Shown: positions 34,248 to 42,480 of the stretch, one piece after another
Layout of the letters: each line of letters starts with the position of its first letter
How positions within the stretch are numbered: the first letter of the stretch is position 1
DNA from: an uncultured Sphingomonadaceae bacterium
GTDB lineage: Bacteria > Pseudomonadota > Alphaproteobacteria > Sphingomonadales > Sphingomonadaceae
Direction: 5' to 3'
Assembly (NCBI GenBank): GCA_947258815.1
Contig: CAMYJW010000015.1
Coordinates: 161,397 to 225,396, forward strand
Length of the DNA: 64,000 bases
Made by a program: the position numbers and the translations under genes
The notes under the pieces: model-generated
Seen by the model: the letters and a program-made list of their open reading frames with translations, nothing else
The model's database searches: none
What the model was told of the DNA's origin: nothing

Positions 34248-35522
34248 ATGGCCTTCCGCGAAGGTGGCCGGGACGGCAAGGCCGCTTCCCGGAACGAAGA
34301 AACTTACATTGTCGAAATTGACCTGTCCGGCGATCTGGAGGCGCAGATCAAGCAGGCGGCGGCGGAACTGGTGCCTGTTGGCAGGGGGCAGCGTCGCACA
34401 ATTGGCTCGGCTCTGCGTCGGTTTGCGATGAGAGCACAGCGGCAAGCCCAGCGCGAAGTCGATGAGGCCGATGAAGCCGAGCGCGTCTTGCAGGTGCGGA
34501 TTCAAAAAGCGCCGGTGCCACAAGCGAGCTATTCTGAAATCATCAAGGCCCAAGCAGCGGGTCAGAAACCCGCTCAAAACGCCCAAGCAGCGCCTGTTTT
34601 TTCCACGCCTGCGGAATATGCGGCCTATTGCCGCCGTGCTGCCGAACCGGTGCTGGTTCCCGGCGTCAAACTGAGCCTGCACGGGCTGGCGGCGGCGGGC
34701 GTGTTCATCGTTGAACTCTCGGTGCTTCATGCCGTCCTCGATGTGAAATTCCCGCCCATTCTTGGCGCTCCCGAACAGGCGCTGGGCAGTGGGCCGGTGA
34801 TCGCCGTGTTCCTGATCGCTGTCGTGGCTGGCTACTTCGCCTTGCGCGATTGCAGTGAGCGCTTCGAGAACATGATGCGCGGCCTTGCCCGCGTCGCGCT
34901 TATTCCGTTCCTGATCGGCTTCGGCTTGTTCGCCGCTGGCGGCATCAGCGAGGGGCTACGCAGCGGGAATGCAGTGCAGTTCAGTATGCTGGCGAGCGCC
35001 GCCAGCGCGGGCGGACTTGTCGAGAGCATCGTTTCAGCCATTGGCAATCTTGGCATGGCCGCTGCGCTGTCGGTCGTCTCGCTCCTGTCCTTTGTCGGTC
35101 TGCATGGGTGCCTGACCAGTATCCGAAAGCACGGCACCACGGTTCTTGAATCGTTGGGTTGGCGCAAGCTGGCCCGATCTGTCGAACAGGAAGCCAAGCG
35201 CGTCTCAACCGCCAAGGCTCACGCCGCCGAAAAGCTCCTCGAAGCGCAAGCCATGGTCGCCGATGCACCGCGCGATGCGGCCAACTGGATCGCTCGCATC
35301 GTCGAACCAATCCTGGCGGCTGCTGAAAGTCTCCTGATTCAAAAGCGGATCAGTCCGGCAAATACTCCCGGCGTCATTCCCGATCTGCTGTCCGAGCAGG
35401 TCGCGCAAATGAACGAGAAGGTTCTCGCCGAGCGCATCGCTCTCACGCGCGAGTCCGCCGATCCCGACCTGATCGAAGCGGAGCTGCGCAAACTCTTCAA
35501 GACCAGAAAGAAAGGAAGCTGA
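34248..35522 (+). CDS. Polytopic membrane protein at the head of the transfer operon
   Basis: A 424-residue protein from ATG 34248; the open frame extends back to TTG 34116 and the true start is uncertain. Soluble N-terminal ~130 residues are followed by four or five membrane helices (including GLAAAGVFIVELSVLHAVL and VIAVFLIAVVAGYFAL, then GLVESIVSAIGNLGMAAALS). A helical cytoplasmic tail ends in KLFKTRKKGS. No family is recognised. Its position before the lipoprotein and coupling protein suggests a transfer-related membrane role. It ends one base before the next ATG. Confidence 0.55.
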   Translation: MAFREGGRDGKAASRNEETYIVEIDLSGDLEAQIKQAAAELVPVGRGQRRTIGSALRRFAMRAQRQAQREVDEADEAERVLQVRIQKAPVPQASYSEIIKAQAAGQKPAQNAQAAPVFSTPAEYAAYCRRAAEPVLVPGVKLSLHGLAAAGVFIVELSVLHAVLDVKFPPILGAPEQALGSGPVIAVFLIAVVAGYFALRDCSERFENMMRGLARVALIPFLIGFGLFAAGGISEGLRSGNAVQFSMLASAASAGGLVESIVSAIGNLGMAAALSVVSLLSFVGLHGCLTSIRKHGTTVLESLGWRKLARSVEQEAKRVSTAKAHAAEKLLEAQAMVADAPRDAANWIARIVEPILAAAESLLIQKRISPANTPGVIPDLLSEQVAQMNEKVLAERIALTRESADPDLIEAELRKLFKTRKKGS

Positions 35523-35523
35523 G

Positions 35524-36228
35524 ATGTTCGATTTCAGGAAGGGTATGCTGCTGGCCGGGACGCTGTTTGCCGCATCGTGCGCTGACAGTCCCCCGGAAAC
35601 CAAACGCGCCGATGACGTGCAGCCTGCCGACTACGTTATCATGCGCGACAAGTCGGCAACCACCGCCATCGCCAGTGACACTGATTACGCGGCAAAGGCG
35701 GGGCGCAAGGTCGCCAGCGATTTCCTTAGCTTCAATCCAATGCTTGGCGATCAGGTAAAGCTCTTCGACTTCGGGGTCCGCACGACCGGCACGGTCACTT
35801 CACGGGACATCCGGCTCAACCGCAATGCCCGCCCGCCGGCGGTCGCGGCCCTCATTCGCGATACCATCGCGGACACGCCGAACGATCCCGACATCGGCCA
35901 GGGTGAAACCAACATCCTGTTCCCGCTCGTCCATGGCGATTTCAAATGCTCGGATCGAGGGCATCTGTGGTTGCTGACAGACGCCCTCGAAAGCTCGGCG
36001 GCCTTTGCCAATATCGACGGCCTGCTGTCGGGTGAAGTCGATCTGCCGGTCCCTGTCGGACAGCCGCTTCTCGGGTGCCGCGTCACGGTTATCGGGCTGG
36101 GCCTCACGGGCGACAATCAGGGCCAGCTCACCTCGGCCCAGATCACGGCGCTCGCGGACGCATGGCGGCGTTGGTTCATTGCCGCCGGTGTCGCGCCCGA
36201 GCACATCACCATCCTCTCCGGTCTGTAA
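35524..36228 (+). CDS. Lipoprotein with vWA-like domain
   Basis: A 234-residue protein. The signal ends in a lipobox-like LFAASC (about residue 19). The body resembles a von Willebrand A fold: VIMRDKSATT gives a D-x-S-x-T metal-site motif, QVKLFDFGVRTTG follows, then ETNILFPL and HLWLLTDALESS. Such domains mediate metal-dependent protein contacts. In a transfer operon it may tether the coupling complex or contact the helper secretion machinery. The assignment rests on pattern only. Confidence 0.55.
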   Translation: MFDFRKGMLLAGTLFAASCADSPPETKRADDVQPADYVIMRDKSATTAIASDTDYAAKAGRKVASDFLSFNPMLGDQVKLFDFGVRTTGTVTSRDIRLNRNARPPAVAALIRDTIADTPNDPDIGQGETNILFPLVHGDFKCSDRGHLWLLTDALESSAAFANIDGLLSGEVDLPVPVGQPLLGCRVTVIGLGLTGDNQGQLTSAQITALADAWRRWFIAAGVAPEHITILSGL

Positions 36229-36241
36229 GGGAGACACAACG

Positions 36242-36520
36242 ATGTCCCAACACATGCAGGGAACCGATCCATTCGATGGCGTCACCAAGGTCATCGCCTA
36301 TGTGGCAGGCGCGTTTGTCGCCTTCTTCGGCTGGCCATCCATTTATTACGGCAGCATCCAGTCGGTCCACGCCTACGCGACGGGCAATTATCCGTTCTTC
36401 CCGCTGGGCGTGGTGTCGTTTTTCTGGGGGCTGCTGGTGTTTTTTGCGCTGTTCAGCCTGACCGGCCTCGTTGTCACGCTGGTCGTCAAGCTGTTCCTCA
36501 AAGCCCTTGGCCGCTGGTGA
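36242..36520 (+). CDS. Small two-helix membrane protein
   Basis: A 92-residue protein with two or three hydrophobic segments (KVIAYVAGAFVAFFGWPSIY and FPLGVVSFFWGLLVFFALFS, running into LTGLVVTLVV). ATG 36242 has AGGGAG upstream. It lies directly before the coupling-protein gene (12 bp). It may be a small partner that anchors that ATPase, much as short TM proteins precede some VirD4/TraG genes; the role is inferred. Confidence 0.6.
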   Translation: MSQHMQGTDPFDGVTKVIAYVAGAFVAFFGWPSIYYGSIQSVHAYATGNYPFFPLGVVSFFWGLLVFFALFSLTGLVVTLVVKLFLKALGRW

Positions 36521-36532
36521 GGAGAACTGAAC

Positions 36533-38125
36533 ATGCCCCGCAATAATGAGCATTATCGCAGTGGCTCCAGCCGGTGGGCCGAACGCCATGAGATTGCCGA
36601 TGGCGGGCTTTACCGCAAGGGCAAGCACGGCCTTTATTTGGGAACGGCATTGGGCCGCGAGCTTGTCTGGAATGGCGAAGGGGCGGTCCTGTTTGTTGCT
36701 TCTCCGCGATCAGGCAAGTTCACGGGGTTTGGAGCCTACAACTGCCTCACCGGCTATTCGCAGAACAATCAGGTGTTTTTCAGCCCCAAGATGGAAGAAG
36801 CTGTTGTCGGCTTCGATCAGACTGCTGAATCCCGAAAATGCTATTTCGTCACAACGACGGAGCGATACGGCTTACCGCGTCACAAGGTAAATCCGGTCGG
36901 TCACATCCATGAGCACAGCCCGACGCTCGAAGATGACATGCAGGCGTGGTGCAAGGATGCTTTGCCGGAATCGGGTGGCGGGAACGCCAAATACTTCGAA
37001 CTGTCAGCACAGCGTCTTATGGAAGGCACCGGTCTGACGCTTGTGGATTGGGAAGGCGAACTCACGCTTCCCGCGCTCTACGATGCGATCAATCTCATCC
37101 AGCAAGACGATAGCGCGAGCGATCACTTTTTTGAGCACATGCGCTTGTCGCGTTTCGACAAGGCGCGCGCTGTCGCAGCGGAGATTGCAGCAGGCAAGGA
37201 TTCAGGCAGCAACGCCTTCTACAGTGTGATCTCGGAAGTGCAGAACGCGCTTTCGTCGCTCTCTATCTCAAACGTGCGCCAAGCCTTTTCGCCGCCCTTC
37301 GATTTCACGCTCGAAGAGTTTGTGAAGACGCCAATGTGCAATCTGTATCTCGGCCCGGAAGCCGAGTTCATCAAATCGCAAAAACTGATCTGGCGCAGCG
37401 TGTTGAGCAGCATCGCGACACTCAAGCGCCGCAACATCAGTGCGCCCAGGATCGACCTGTGGGTCGATGAAACGGTGTTGCTGGCACCACTTCCACTTAT
37501 CGGTGATCTGGTGAACTTTGCACCCGGCTATGGACTTCGCATAATTATTATCACGCAGACACTGCGCCAGCTCGACCAGCTTTTTGAACATGGCCGCGAG
37601 GTCATCACCGGCGGCGTTGCGGTTCAAATCTATCTTGGCATCAATGACATTGATTCCGCCCGCTTGCTTTCCGAAACCCTCGGCAATCAGACACTCTATT
37701 TCGACGATGCATTGGCACATGACCGGGCTGCGCTGGAGGCCAAGCGCGCGGTCAACAAAATGCTCTCAGGCGGCGATCCGTTCATGGCGGGTGTCGAACA
37801 AAAGCATTTCGCCAGAGCCGCCCGCCATCGCAGCCAGCAAACCCGCCGGTTGATGAATGCCGATGAGATTATCAACCAGCCCAAGGGGGAAGGCTTCATA
37901 TTCGCCGATGGCATGGAGCATCCCATCAATGCCAAGTTCCCGCCATATTTCGAAAAGCGCGGCCTATCATTTCTGCCATCGCCGTTCTTCCCGCCTCATG
38001 ACCGCGTCCGCGTCAAAACTCTGTTCGGACATAGGTGGCGGCGTGTTCATCGCGGGCCTCCGCCCGAACAATTTCGCGACTTCCCGCAATATCAAAACCA
38101 CGATCATGTCTGGGTCGGCAAGTAG
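36533..38125 (+). CDS. Type IV coupling protein, VirD4/TraG-like
   Basis: A 530-residue soluble ATPase. The nucleotide-binding loop is VASPRSGKFTGF (GK at residues 61-62), where TraG/VirD4 proteins have PTRSGKGVG. The Walker B-like segment is IDLWVDETVLL, followed by RIIIITQTLRQLDQLFEHG, the typical T4CP QSxxQL-like motif. It lacks the usual N-terminal membrane helices; the small membrane protein upstream may supply them. It would connect the relaxase-DNA complex to a helper element's type IV secretion channel. Confidence 0.78.
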   Translation: MPRNNEHYRSGSSRWAERHEIADGGLYRKGKHGLYLGTALGRELVWNGEGAVLFVASPRSGKFTGFGAYNCLTGYSQNNQVFFSPKMEEAVVGFDQTAESRKCYFVTTTERYGLPRHKVNPVGHIHEHSPTLEDDMQAWCKDALPESGGGNAKYFELSAQRLMEGTGLTLVDWEGELTLPALYDAINLIQQDDSASDHFFEHMRLSRFDKARAVAAEIAAGKDSGSNAFYSVISEVQNALSSLSISNVRQAFSPPFDFTLEEFVKTPMCNLYLGPEAEFIKSQKLIWRSVLSSIATLKRRNISAPRIDLWVDETVLLAPLPLIGDLVNFAPGYGLRIIIITQTLRQLDQLFEHGREVITGGVAVQIYLGINDIDSARLLSETLGNQTLYFDDALAHDRAALEAKRAVNKMLSGGDPFMAGVEQKHFARAARHRSQQTRRLMNADEIINQPKGEGFIFADGMEHPINAKFPPYFEKRGLSFLPSPFFPPHDRVRVKTLFGHRWRRVHRGPPPEQFRDFPQYQNHDHVWVGK

Positions 38126-38149
38126 GCCCTGCCATCAGGAGACACGCAT

Positions 38150-38770
38150 ATGAGCGCCGATAACAAGCCAGCCCAAAGGCGCGGCATCACCCATGCCTAT
38201 CAGTCCGACAGGGGCCAGGGCGGCAATGCGCCATCATTCTACAAGCGTTGCGACACGCTCTGGCAGAGCTGGGACAAGGCCATGTCCGACCGGAACAATA
38301 CCGGTGCTCGCAAATACAGGGAGAAGGCAACACAGGGGCAGGCCATCGACAAAGAAGTGCATCGAACGCCCGTCTCTCGAATGGAAATTAATAGGCTCAA
38401 AGCCGAACGCGCGCGGGCAAGAGCACAGCCAGAGCTAACCCCGAACGGCCCGATGGGAACCCGTGCGCAGAGTGTTGCCGAAGCGACGCGCGAGCGCAAA
38501 ATCCACTTCCAGGAAAAGCGGCTCGTTTCACACAAGGACAAGGCCCGCGAGGACTTCAGGCACGATCAGACACTGAAGGCCGCCGTGTCGTTGCGCGACG
38601 ATCTGTTGAAGGAACGCGCAGCGCTCAAGGCTCATGACCGGAGCCGCAAGCAGGCGGAAGCCAGCGGCTCGATGCGTGACCTCACCCGAACCGAACGCGA
38701 AGTCGACAAGCTGGAGCGCCGAGCGAGAGATCGTGTGCGCAGCTTCGAACGCGCCCACAGCAGGTTTTGA
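38150..38770 (+). CDS. Basic coiled-coil protein of the transfer operon
   Basis: A 206-residue highly charged helical protein (RMEINRLKAERARARAQPEL, then LRDDLLKERAALKAHDRSRK). It has no membrane segment. ATG 38150 is preceded by AGGAGA. It lies in line between the coupling protein and the recombinase. Its basic, DNA-binding-like composition would suit a relaxosome helper, but no family is recognised. Confidence 0.55.
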   Translation: MSADNKPAQRRGITHAYQSDRGQGGNAPSFYKRCDTLWQSWDKAMSDRNNTGARKYREKATQGQAIDKEVHRTPVSRMEINRLKAERARARAQPELTPNGPMGTRAQSVAEATRERKIHFQEKRLVSHKDKAREDFRHDQTLKAAVSLRDDLLKERAALKAHDRSRKQAEASGSMRDLTRTEREVDKLERRARDRVRSFERAHSRF

Positions 38771-38798
38771 TCACCCATCAACACCAAGGAGAATGACG

Positions 38799-39152
38799 AT
38801 GGACAATGCCAACGAACCCAACGCCCCGCGTGATGTGCTGCGCGACGGAAATCTCAAGGCCAGCATCTGGCGCAACGAGTCCGAGAAAGGCCCGTTCTAC
38901 TCGGTTACGCTCAATCGTGTTTACCGCGACAATCAGGACGAGCTTCGGGACTCAAACAGCTTTTCCGGCACCGACCTGCTGCGCGTGTCGGAACTGGCCC
39001 GCAAGACATACGACCGCACCCAGGAACTGCGCCGCGAGGACCGGCAGGCAGAGCGGGGGCGTAATGAGGGCCAGGCCGAACGGGGGCAGGATGATCGTTC
39101 CCGCGACCCTTCTCCGCAGAAGGAAAGAAATCGGCCTGAACCAAGCCGGTAA
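38799..39152 (+). CDS. Small hydrophilic hypothetical protein
   Basis: A 117-residue protein. The N-terminal part (LKASIWRNESEKGPFYSVTL, then NRVYRD) looks like a small beta-rich domain often seen in plasmid-borne hypothetical genes. The C-terminus is low-complexity Arg/Glu/Gln. ATG 38799 is chosen for AAGGAG with 7 bp spacing; ATG 38793 is too close to it. Function unknown. Confidence 0.55.
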   Translation: MDNANEPNAPRDVLRDGNLKASIWRNESEKGPFYSVTLNRVYRDNQDELRDSNSFSGTDLLRVSELARKTYDRTQELRREDRQAERGRNEGQAERGQDDRSRDPSPQKERNRPEPSR

Positions 39153-39270
39153 TTCCCCGAATTTGGTCTTGCGCAAATAGGAATTCAATAGTAATGTTCT
39201 CTCTTTGTTCTATCGGGCAAAGAAGAGGAGATTGAATGAAGCGACAATAACGACCCGAAAGGAGGCGAAC

Positions 39271-39615
39271 ATGAACGAGGTCAGTGAAGCAACGACCGGC
39301 AAGGCTCCGGCATTGGAAATCGACCTTGATGTCTACCTGCCTCTGTTCGAGGATGAGAGCATCAGCGACGATGACAAGCGCAAGCTGCTCGAAGCCCTGT
39401 GGTCGGTTATCATGTCGTTTGTTCAGCTCGGCTGGGGCGTCCATCCTGTCCAGCAGGCGAAGGCCGCGCGAAATGCCGGTCAGGACGCCTGTGGACAGTT
39501 CGGAGAAAGTGCTTCGCTGCCCCCGGCCTTGGCCGATTTCATGGTAGAATCGGGGTGTTCGTTGCCAATCGAAAACAGTAAATGCGCTCCTGCCGATGGG
39601 AGCGAGAAAGGATGA
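39271..39615 (+). CDS. Small hypothetical protein before the recombinase
   Basis: A 114-residue acidic protein (LEIDLDVYLPLFEDESISDD, then KLLEALWSVIMSFVQLGWGV). AAAGGAGG precedes the start and it ends 4 bp before the recombinase ATG, so the pair is coupled. No family is recognised. By position it may modulate the recombinase, as recombination directionality factors do, but no sequence feature shows this. Confidence 0.6.
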   Translation: MNEVSEATTGKAPALEIDLDVYLPLFEDESISDDDKRKLLEALWSVIMSFVQLGWGVHPVQQAKAARNAGQDACGQFGESASLPPALADFMVESGCSLPIENSKCAPADGSEKG

Positions 39616-39619
39616 AAGG

Positions 39620-41257
39620 ATGACCGAGAAAACAGACCAAAAAGCTGTCATCTATGTGCGGGTGTCGTCCGCTGCGCAGGTCGCCAAGGGCCACGGCGCG
39701 GAAAGTCAGGCCGCGCGGTGTGCAGAATTTGCGAAAATGAAGGGCTACCGTGTCCTTGAGACATTCGAGGACAAGGCCGTATCGGGAAGTTTGATCGACC
39801 GGCCCGGCATGAAAGAAATGCTCGCCTTCCTGCGCCAGTATCGGAAGGAAAACATCCGGGTCCTGATTGACGATATTTCTCGTTTGGCCAGAGGGCTTGA
39901 AGCGCATCTGGCTTTGCGTGCTGCGATCTCGGAATGCGGCGGACTTCTCGAAAGCCCGTCAATCGAGTTTGGCGAGGACAGCGACAGCCTGCTTATCGAA
40001 CATCTGCTGGCCTCGGTCAGCCAGCATGCGCGTATCAAGAATGCGGAACAGGTCCGTAACCGGCAGGAAGCGAGACTTCGCACCGGTTATTATCCGTTCA
40101 AGCCGCCGCTGGGCTTCAAGAATGCCAAGCTGGAAGGACACGGGAAGGTGATGGTCCGCGATGAACCAGTGGCCTCGATCATTGAGGAAGCGCTTGAAGG
40201 CTATGCTTCCGGGCAGTTTCAGACGCAGGCCGAGGTGATGCGCTTCCTCCAGGCCCAGCCCGATTATCCGAAGAACCGCTTCGGCAAAGTCACCAACGAA
40301 GCCGCAAACCGAATTCTCAATCGCGTTGTCTATGCAGGAATGGTCGAAATGCCAGAGTGGGGCGTTTCATTGCGTGAAGGCAAGCATGAGGGCCTGATTA
40401 GCTTCGCCACCTTCGAAAAGATTCAGGCGCGACTCAACGGGCAAGCCTATGCGCCAGCACGGCCCGATCTGAGCGCGGATTTTCCGTTGCGGGGTAGCGT
40501 AGCCTGTGCCGATTGCGACCGGCCTCTCACCTCCTGCTGGTCGAAAAGCAAGACGGGTGCGAAGCATCCCTATTACATGTGCTTCAACAAGGACTGTGTG
40601 AGCCATCGCAAGTCTATCCGCCGCGACAAGATCGAAGGCGAATTCGAAGCTCTGCTCGAAGCGCTGGAACCTTCGCCAACACTGGCGAACATCGCCAAAT
40701 CTATGTTCACCCATGGCTGGGAGATACAGCGTAAGCAGGCGGGCCACATCGCTGAGGCGGTCAGGCGCGGCATTGCCAAGGTCGATTCCGAAATCGACAA
40801 GCAGCTGGACAAGATCGTAAAAGCATCGAGCGATACCGTCATTGGTGCCTTCGAACGCAAGATCGAGCAGCTTGAGCGGCAAAAGCTTGTTCTGGCTGAA
40901 CGTCAGCAGAATTCCGGCATGCCGTTGCGCCCATTCGGGGAGATGTTCGAACTCGCCATGCGGTTCCTCTCAAGCCCTTCTAATCTTTGGAAAAGTGAAC
41001 GTTTGGAGGACAGGCAAACCGTCATCAGACTGGTCTTTGCGGGCCACCTGAAATACGACCGGAATGAGGGGTTTCGAACCCCGAAAACCTCCAGTGTTTT
41101 CAAAGCACTAGAGGGGTTCCAAAACGCAAAAATGTTGATGGCGGAGACGGAGGGATTCGAACCCTCGATACCCTTACGAGTATGGTTCCTTAGCAGGGAA
41201 CTGGTTTCAGCCACTCACCCACGTCTCCGGATCGCAGCGGCGAGCCGCGGGCTATAG
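39620..41257 (+). CDS. Large serine recombinase, probable integrase of the element
   Basis: A 545-residue protein as integrated. The resolvase domain has AVIYVRVSSAAQ with catalytic Ser16 and the LIDDISRLARG region. A recombinase domain (about residues 160-290) and a zinc-ribbon (VACADCDRP and YYMCFNKDC) follow, then a long coiled coil. The last 33 residues are translated from the tRNA gene and host DNA because the frame crosses the att repeat at 41139-41155. In the circle the frame would instead end with 29 codons now at 15640-15726. ATG 39620 is preferred to 39596. It sits at attR and acts in cis to both ends. Confidence 0.85.
   Translation: MTEKTDQKAVIYVRVSSAAQVAKGHGAESQAARCAEFAKMKGYRVLETFEDKAVSGSLIDRPGMKEMLAFLRQYRKENIRVLIDDISRLARGLEAHLALRAAISECGGLLESPSIEFGEDSDSLLIEHLLASVSQHARIKNAEQVRNRQEARLRTGYYPFKPPLGFKNAKLEGHGKVMVRDEPVASIIEEALEGYASGQFQTQAEVMRFLQAQPDYPKNRFGKVTNEAANRILNRVVYAGMVEMPEWGVSLREGKHEGLISFATFEKIQARLNGQAYAPARPDLSADFPLRGSVACADCDRPLTSCWSKSKTGAKHPYYMCFNKDCVSHRKSIRRDKIEGEFEALLEALEPSPTLANIAKSMFTHGWEIQRKQAGHIAEAVRRGIAKVDSEIDKQLDKIVKASSDTVIGAFERKIEQLERQKLVLAERQQNSGMPLRPFGEMFELAMRFLSSPSNLWKSERLEDRQTVIRLVFAGHLKYDRNEGFRTPKTSSVFKALEGFQNAKMLMAETEGFEPSIPLRVWFLSRELVSATHPRLRIAAASRGL
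41139..41155 (+). repeat. attR, 17 bp repeat within tRNA-Ser
   Basis: Identical to 15623-15639. It covers the encoded CCA, the discriminator base, the acceptor strand and part of the T arm of the tRNA gene (minus strand). It also encodes residues MAETEG of the recombinase in the other direction. Confidence 0.88.
41139..41228 (-). tRNA. tRNA-Ser (anticodon GCU)
   Basis: On the minus strand the gene begins GGAGACG and ends CGTCTCC-G-CCA, a perfect 7 bp acceptor stem with encoded CCA. The anticodon arm is GTTCC-CTGCTAA-GGAAC, giving anticodon GCT (reads AGC/AGU). A long variable arm and the T loop GGTTCGAATCC are present, as expected for serine. It remains intact despite the element inserted at its 3' end. 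Confidence 0.93.
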
Positions 41258-41477
41258 CGGCGGGTTGCGGGACCGGCAAGGGGGCGGTTTTGCAAGAAAT
41301 GCAATTGTTTTCGGCGATTTTACCGGATCAGCGATTCGGTTGGCCGTAATTCTGACTCGGCTCGTCGTCCGTTCATTGCGGGGTCATGCGCGCTCGATTC
41401 TTAATGCCGCACTGATCAGCCCAAAGGCACGCTGGGATATTCCGCAGGCGCGCCGGAAAGGGCAGGAAGGCATAACC

Positions 41478-42278
41478 ATGGCCAGAATTTATCGCATGAT
41501 TGCAATCGCCTTGCTGGCGAACCTCTCGCTGGTTGCTTCGTCGGCCACTGCGCAGGTCGAAGCGACCGATCCCGATGTGATGATTGATGGCGATCTGTCA
41601 GGAGAGGGCGATGCGGCTGCTTCGCCCGCTTCGGATGCTGTGGTGCAGCCCACAGCGGAACAGAGTCCTGCACAGACCGCCGCGCAGGGTGCGCCATCGG
41701 GCGAAAGCGGGGTTGATGGCTGGACGGTGGAAGAGGTCGGCGCCACTCCCGCCGCAACCGGTGCGGCAACCGCGAATGCGGGAACACCCAGCGAAACGAC
41801 GTATCGCCAGGATGATCTGATGGGCGCGGCCGAAGGCGTGTTTGGCAAGGGCTCTGAAGGTCTGGCCTCGATGATTGAGGATATCCTGCGCAAACAGGGT
41901 GAGCCGAACGGGTATATTACGGGGCGCGAAGCGGGCGGCGCGATAGCGGTGGGCCTGCGTTATGGCTCGGGCACATTGCATCACAAGGTGGAAGGCAATC
42001 GCCCGATATACTGGACGGGGCCTTCGCTTGGTTTCGATCTGGGGCTGAACGCGGGAAAGGCGTTCGTGCTTGTTTACAACCTGTACGATACCGAGGACAT
42101 CTATCACCGGTTTGGCGCAGGCGAGGGGCAGGCCTATCTCGTTGGTGGATTCCACGTCAGCTATCTTCGGCGCGGTGATGTGGTTCTGATTCCCGTGCGC
42201 ATGGGAGCCGGGCTGCGACTGGGCGCGAACGTGGGCTATATGCGGATTTCCAGAAAATCCCGCTGGCTGCCTTTCTGA
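41478..42278 (+). CDS. EipA/DUF1134 family exported protein
   Basis: A 266-residue protein with a signal peptide ending SSATAQ. An Ala/Thr/Pro-rich linker precedes the conserved C-terminal domain: NGYITGREAGGAIAVGLRYG, then GPSLGFDLGLNAGKAFVLVY, then RRGDVVLIPVRMGAGLRLGA. This is the DUF1134 domain of the alphaproteobacterial envelope-integrity protein EipA. The start is taken at 41478 with AGGAAGG upstream. It is host DNA, next to the 5' side of the tRNA. The ~200 bp after it hold no gene I can support. Confidence 0.8.
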   Translation: MARIYRMIAIALLANLSLVASSATAQVEATDPDVMIDGDLSGEGDAAASPASDAVVQPTAEQSPAQTAAQGAPSGESGVDGWTVEEVGATPAATGAATANAGTPSETTYRQDDLMGAAEGVFGKGSEGLASMIEDILRKQGEPNGYITGREAGGAIAVGLRYGSGTLHHKVEGNRPIYWTGPSLGFDLGLNAGKAFVLVYNLYDTEDIYHRFGAGEGQAYLVGGFHVSYLRRGDVVLIPVRMGAGLRLGANVGYMRISRKSRWLPF

Positions 42279-42480
42279 GCCTGACGTTTGATGACACGGG
42301 TGGATGCGATGGTGGTTTGCGCTTGTTTTGCCACAAGGAATTCGCCTTGCGAAAGCGCATCTGTCCCGCCGCGAATCCATCCATCGGCGGGCAGAAACCG
42401 GGCTGGCGCACCTGGTTGAGCGCGACCCGTGCAAAAGGTGCTTGCCCGATCGGGAGTCGCGGCGCTAATGCGCGCCCGCT

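Larger units (their letters stand above)
15623..41155. mobile_element. 25.5 kb integrative mobilizable element in the tRNA-Ser(GCU) 3' end
   Basis: The boundaries are a 17 bp direct repeat, TGGCGGAGACGGAGGGA, at 15623-15639 and 41139-41155. The right copy is the 3' end of an intact tRNA-Ser gene on the minus strand. The left copy is the duplicate expected after insertion. Cargo includes mobC and relaxase at the left, and a coupling protein and large serine recombinase at the right. A defence island (PARIS-like, ArdA, R-M-like operon) and a tyrosine recombinase lie between. No VirB/Trb mating-pair genes are present, so it should be mobilised by another element's secretion system. Much of 17.5-32 kb is more AT-rich than the flanking chromosome. 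Confidence 0.88.

Noticed and set aside
15623..41155. Prophage
   Set aside because: There are no capsid, tail, terminase or lysis genes; relaxase and coupling protein indicate a mobilizable element.
41139..41257. Recombinase C-terminal residues beyond MAETEG as native protein sequence
   Set aside because: They are translated from the antisense of tRNA-Ser and host DNA. This is a common annotation artefact, here produced by integration.
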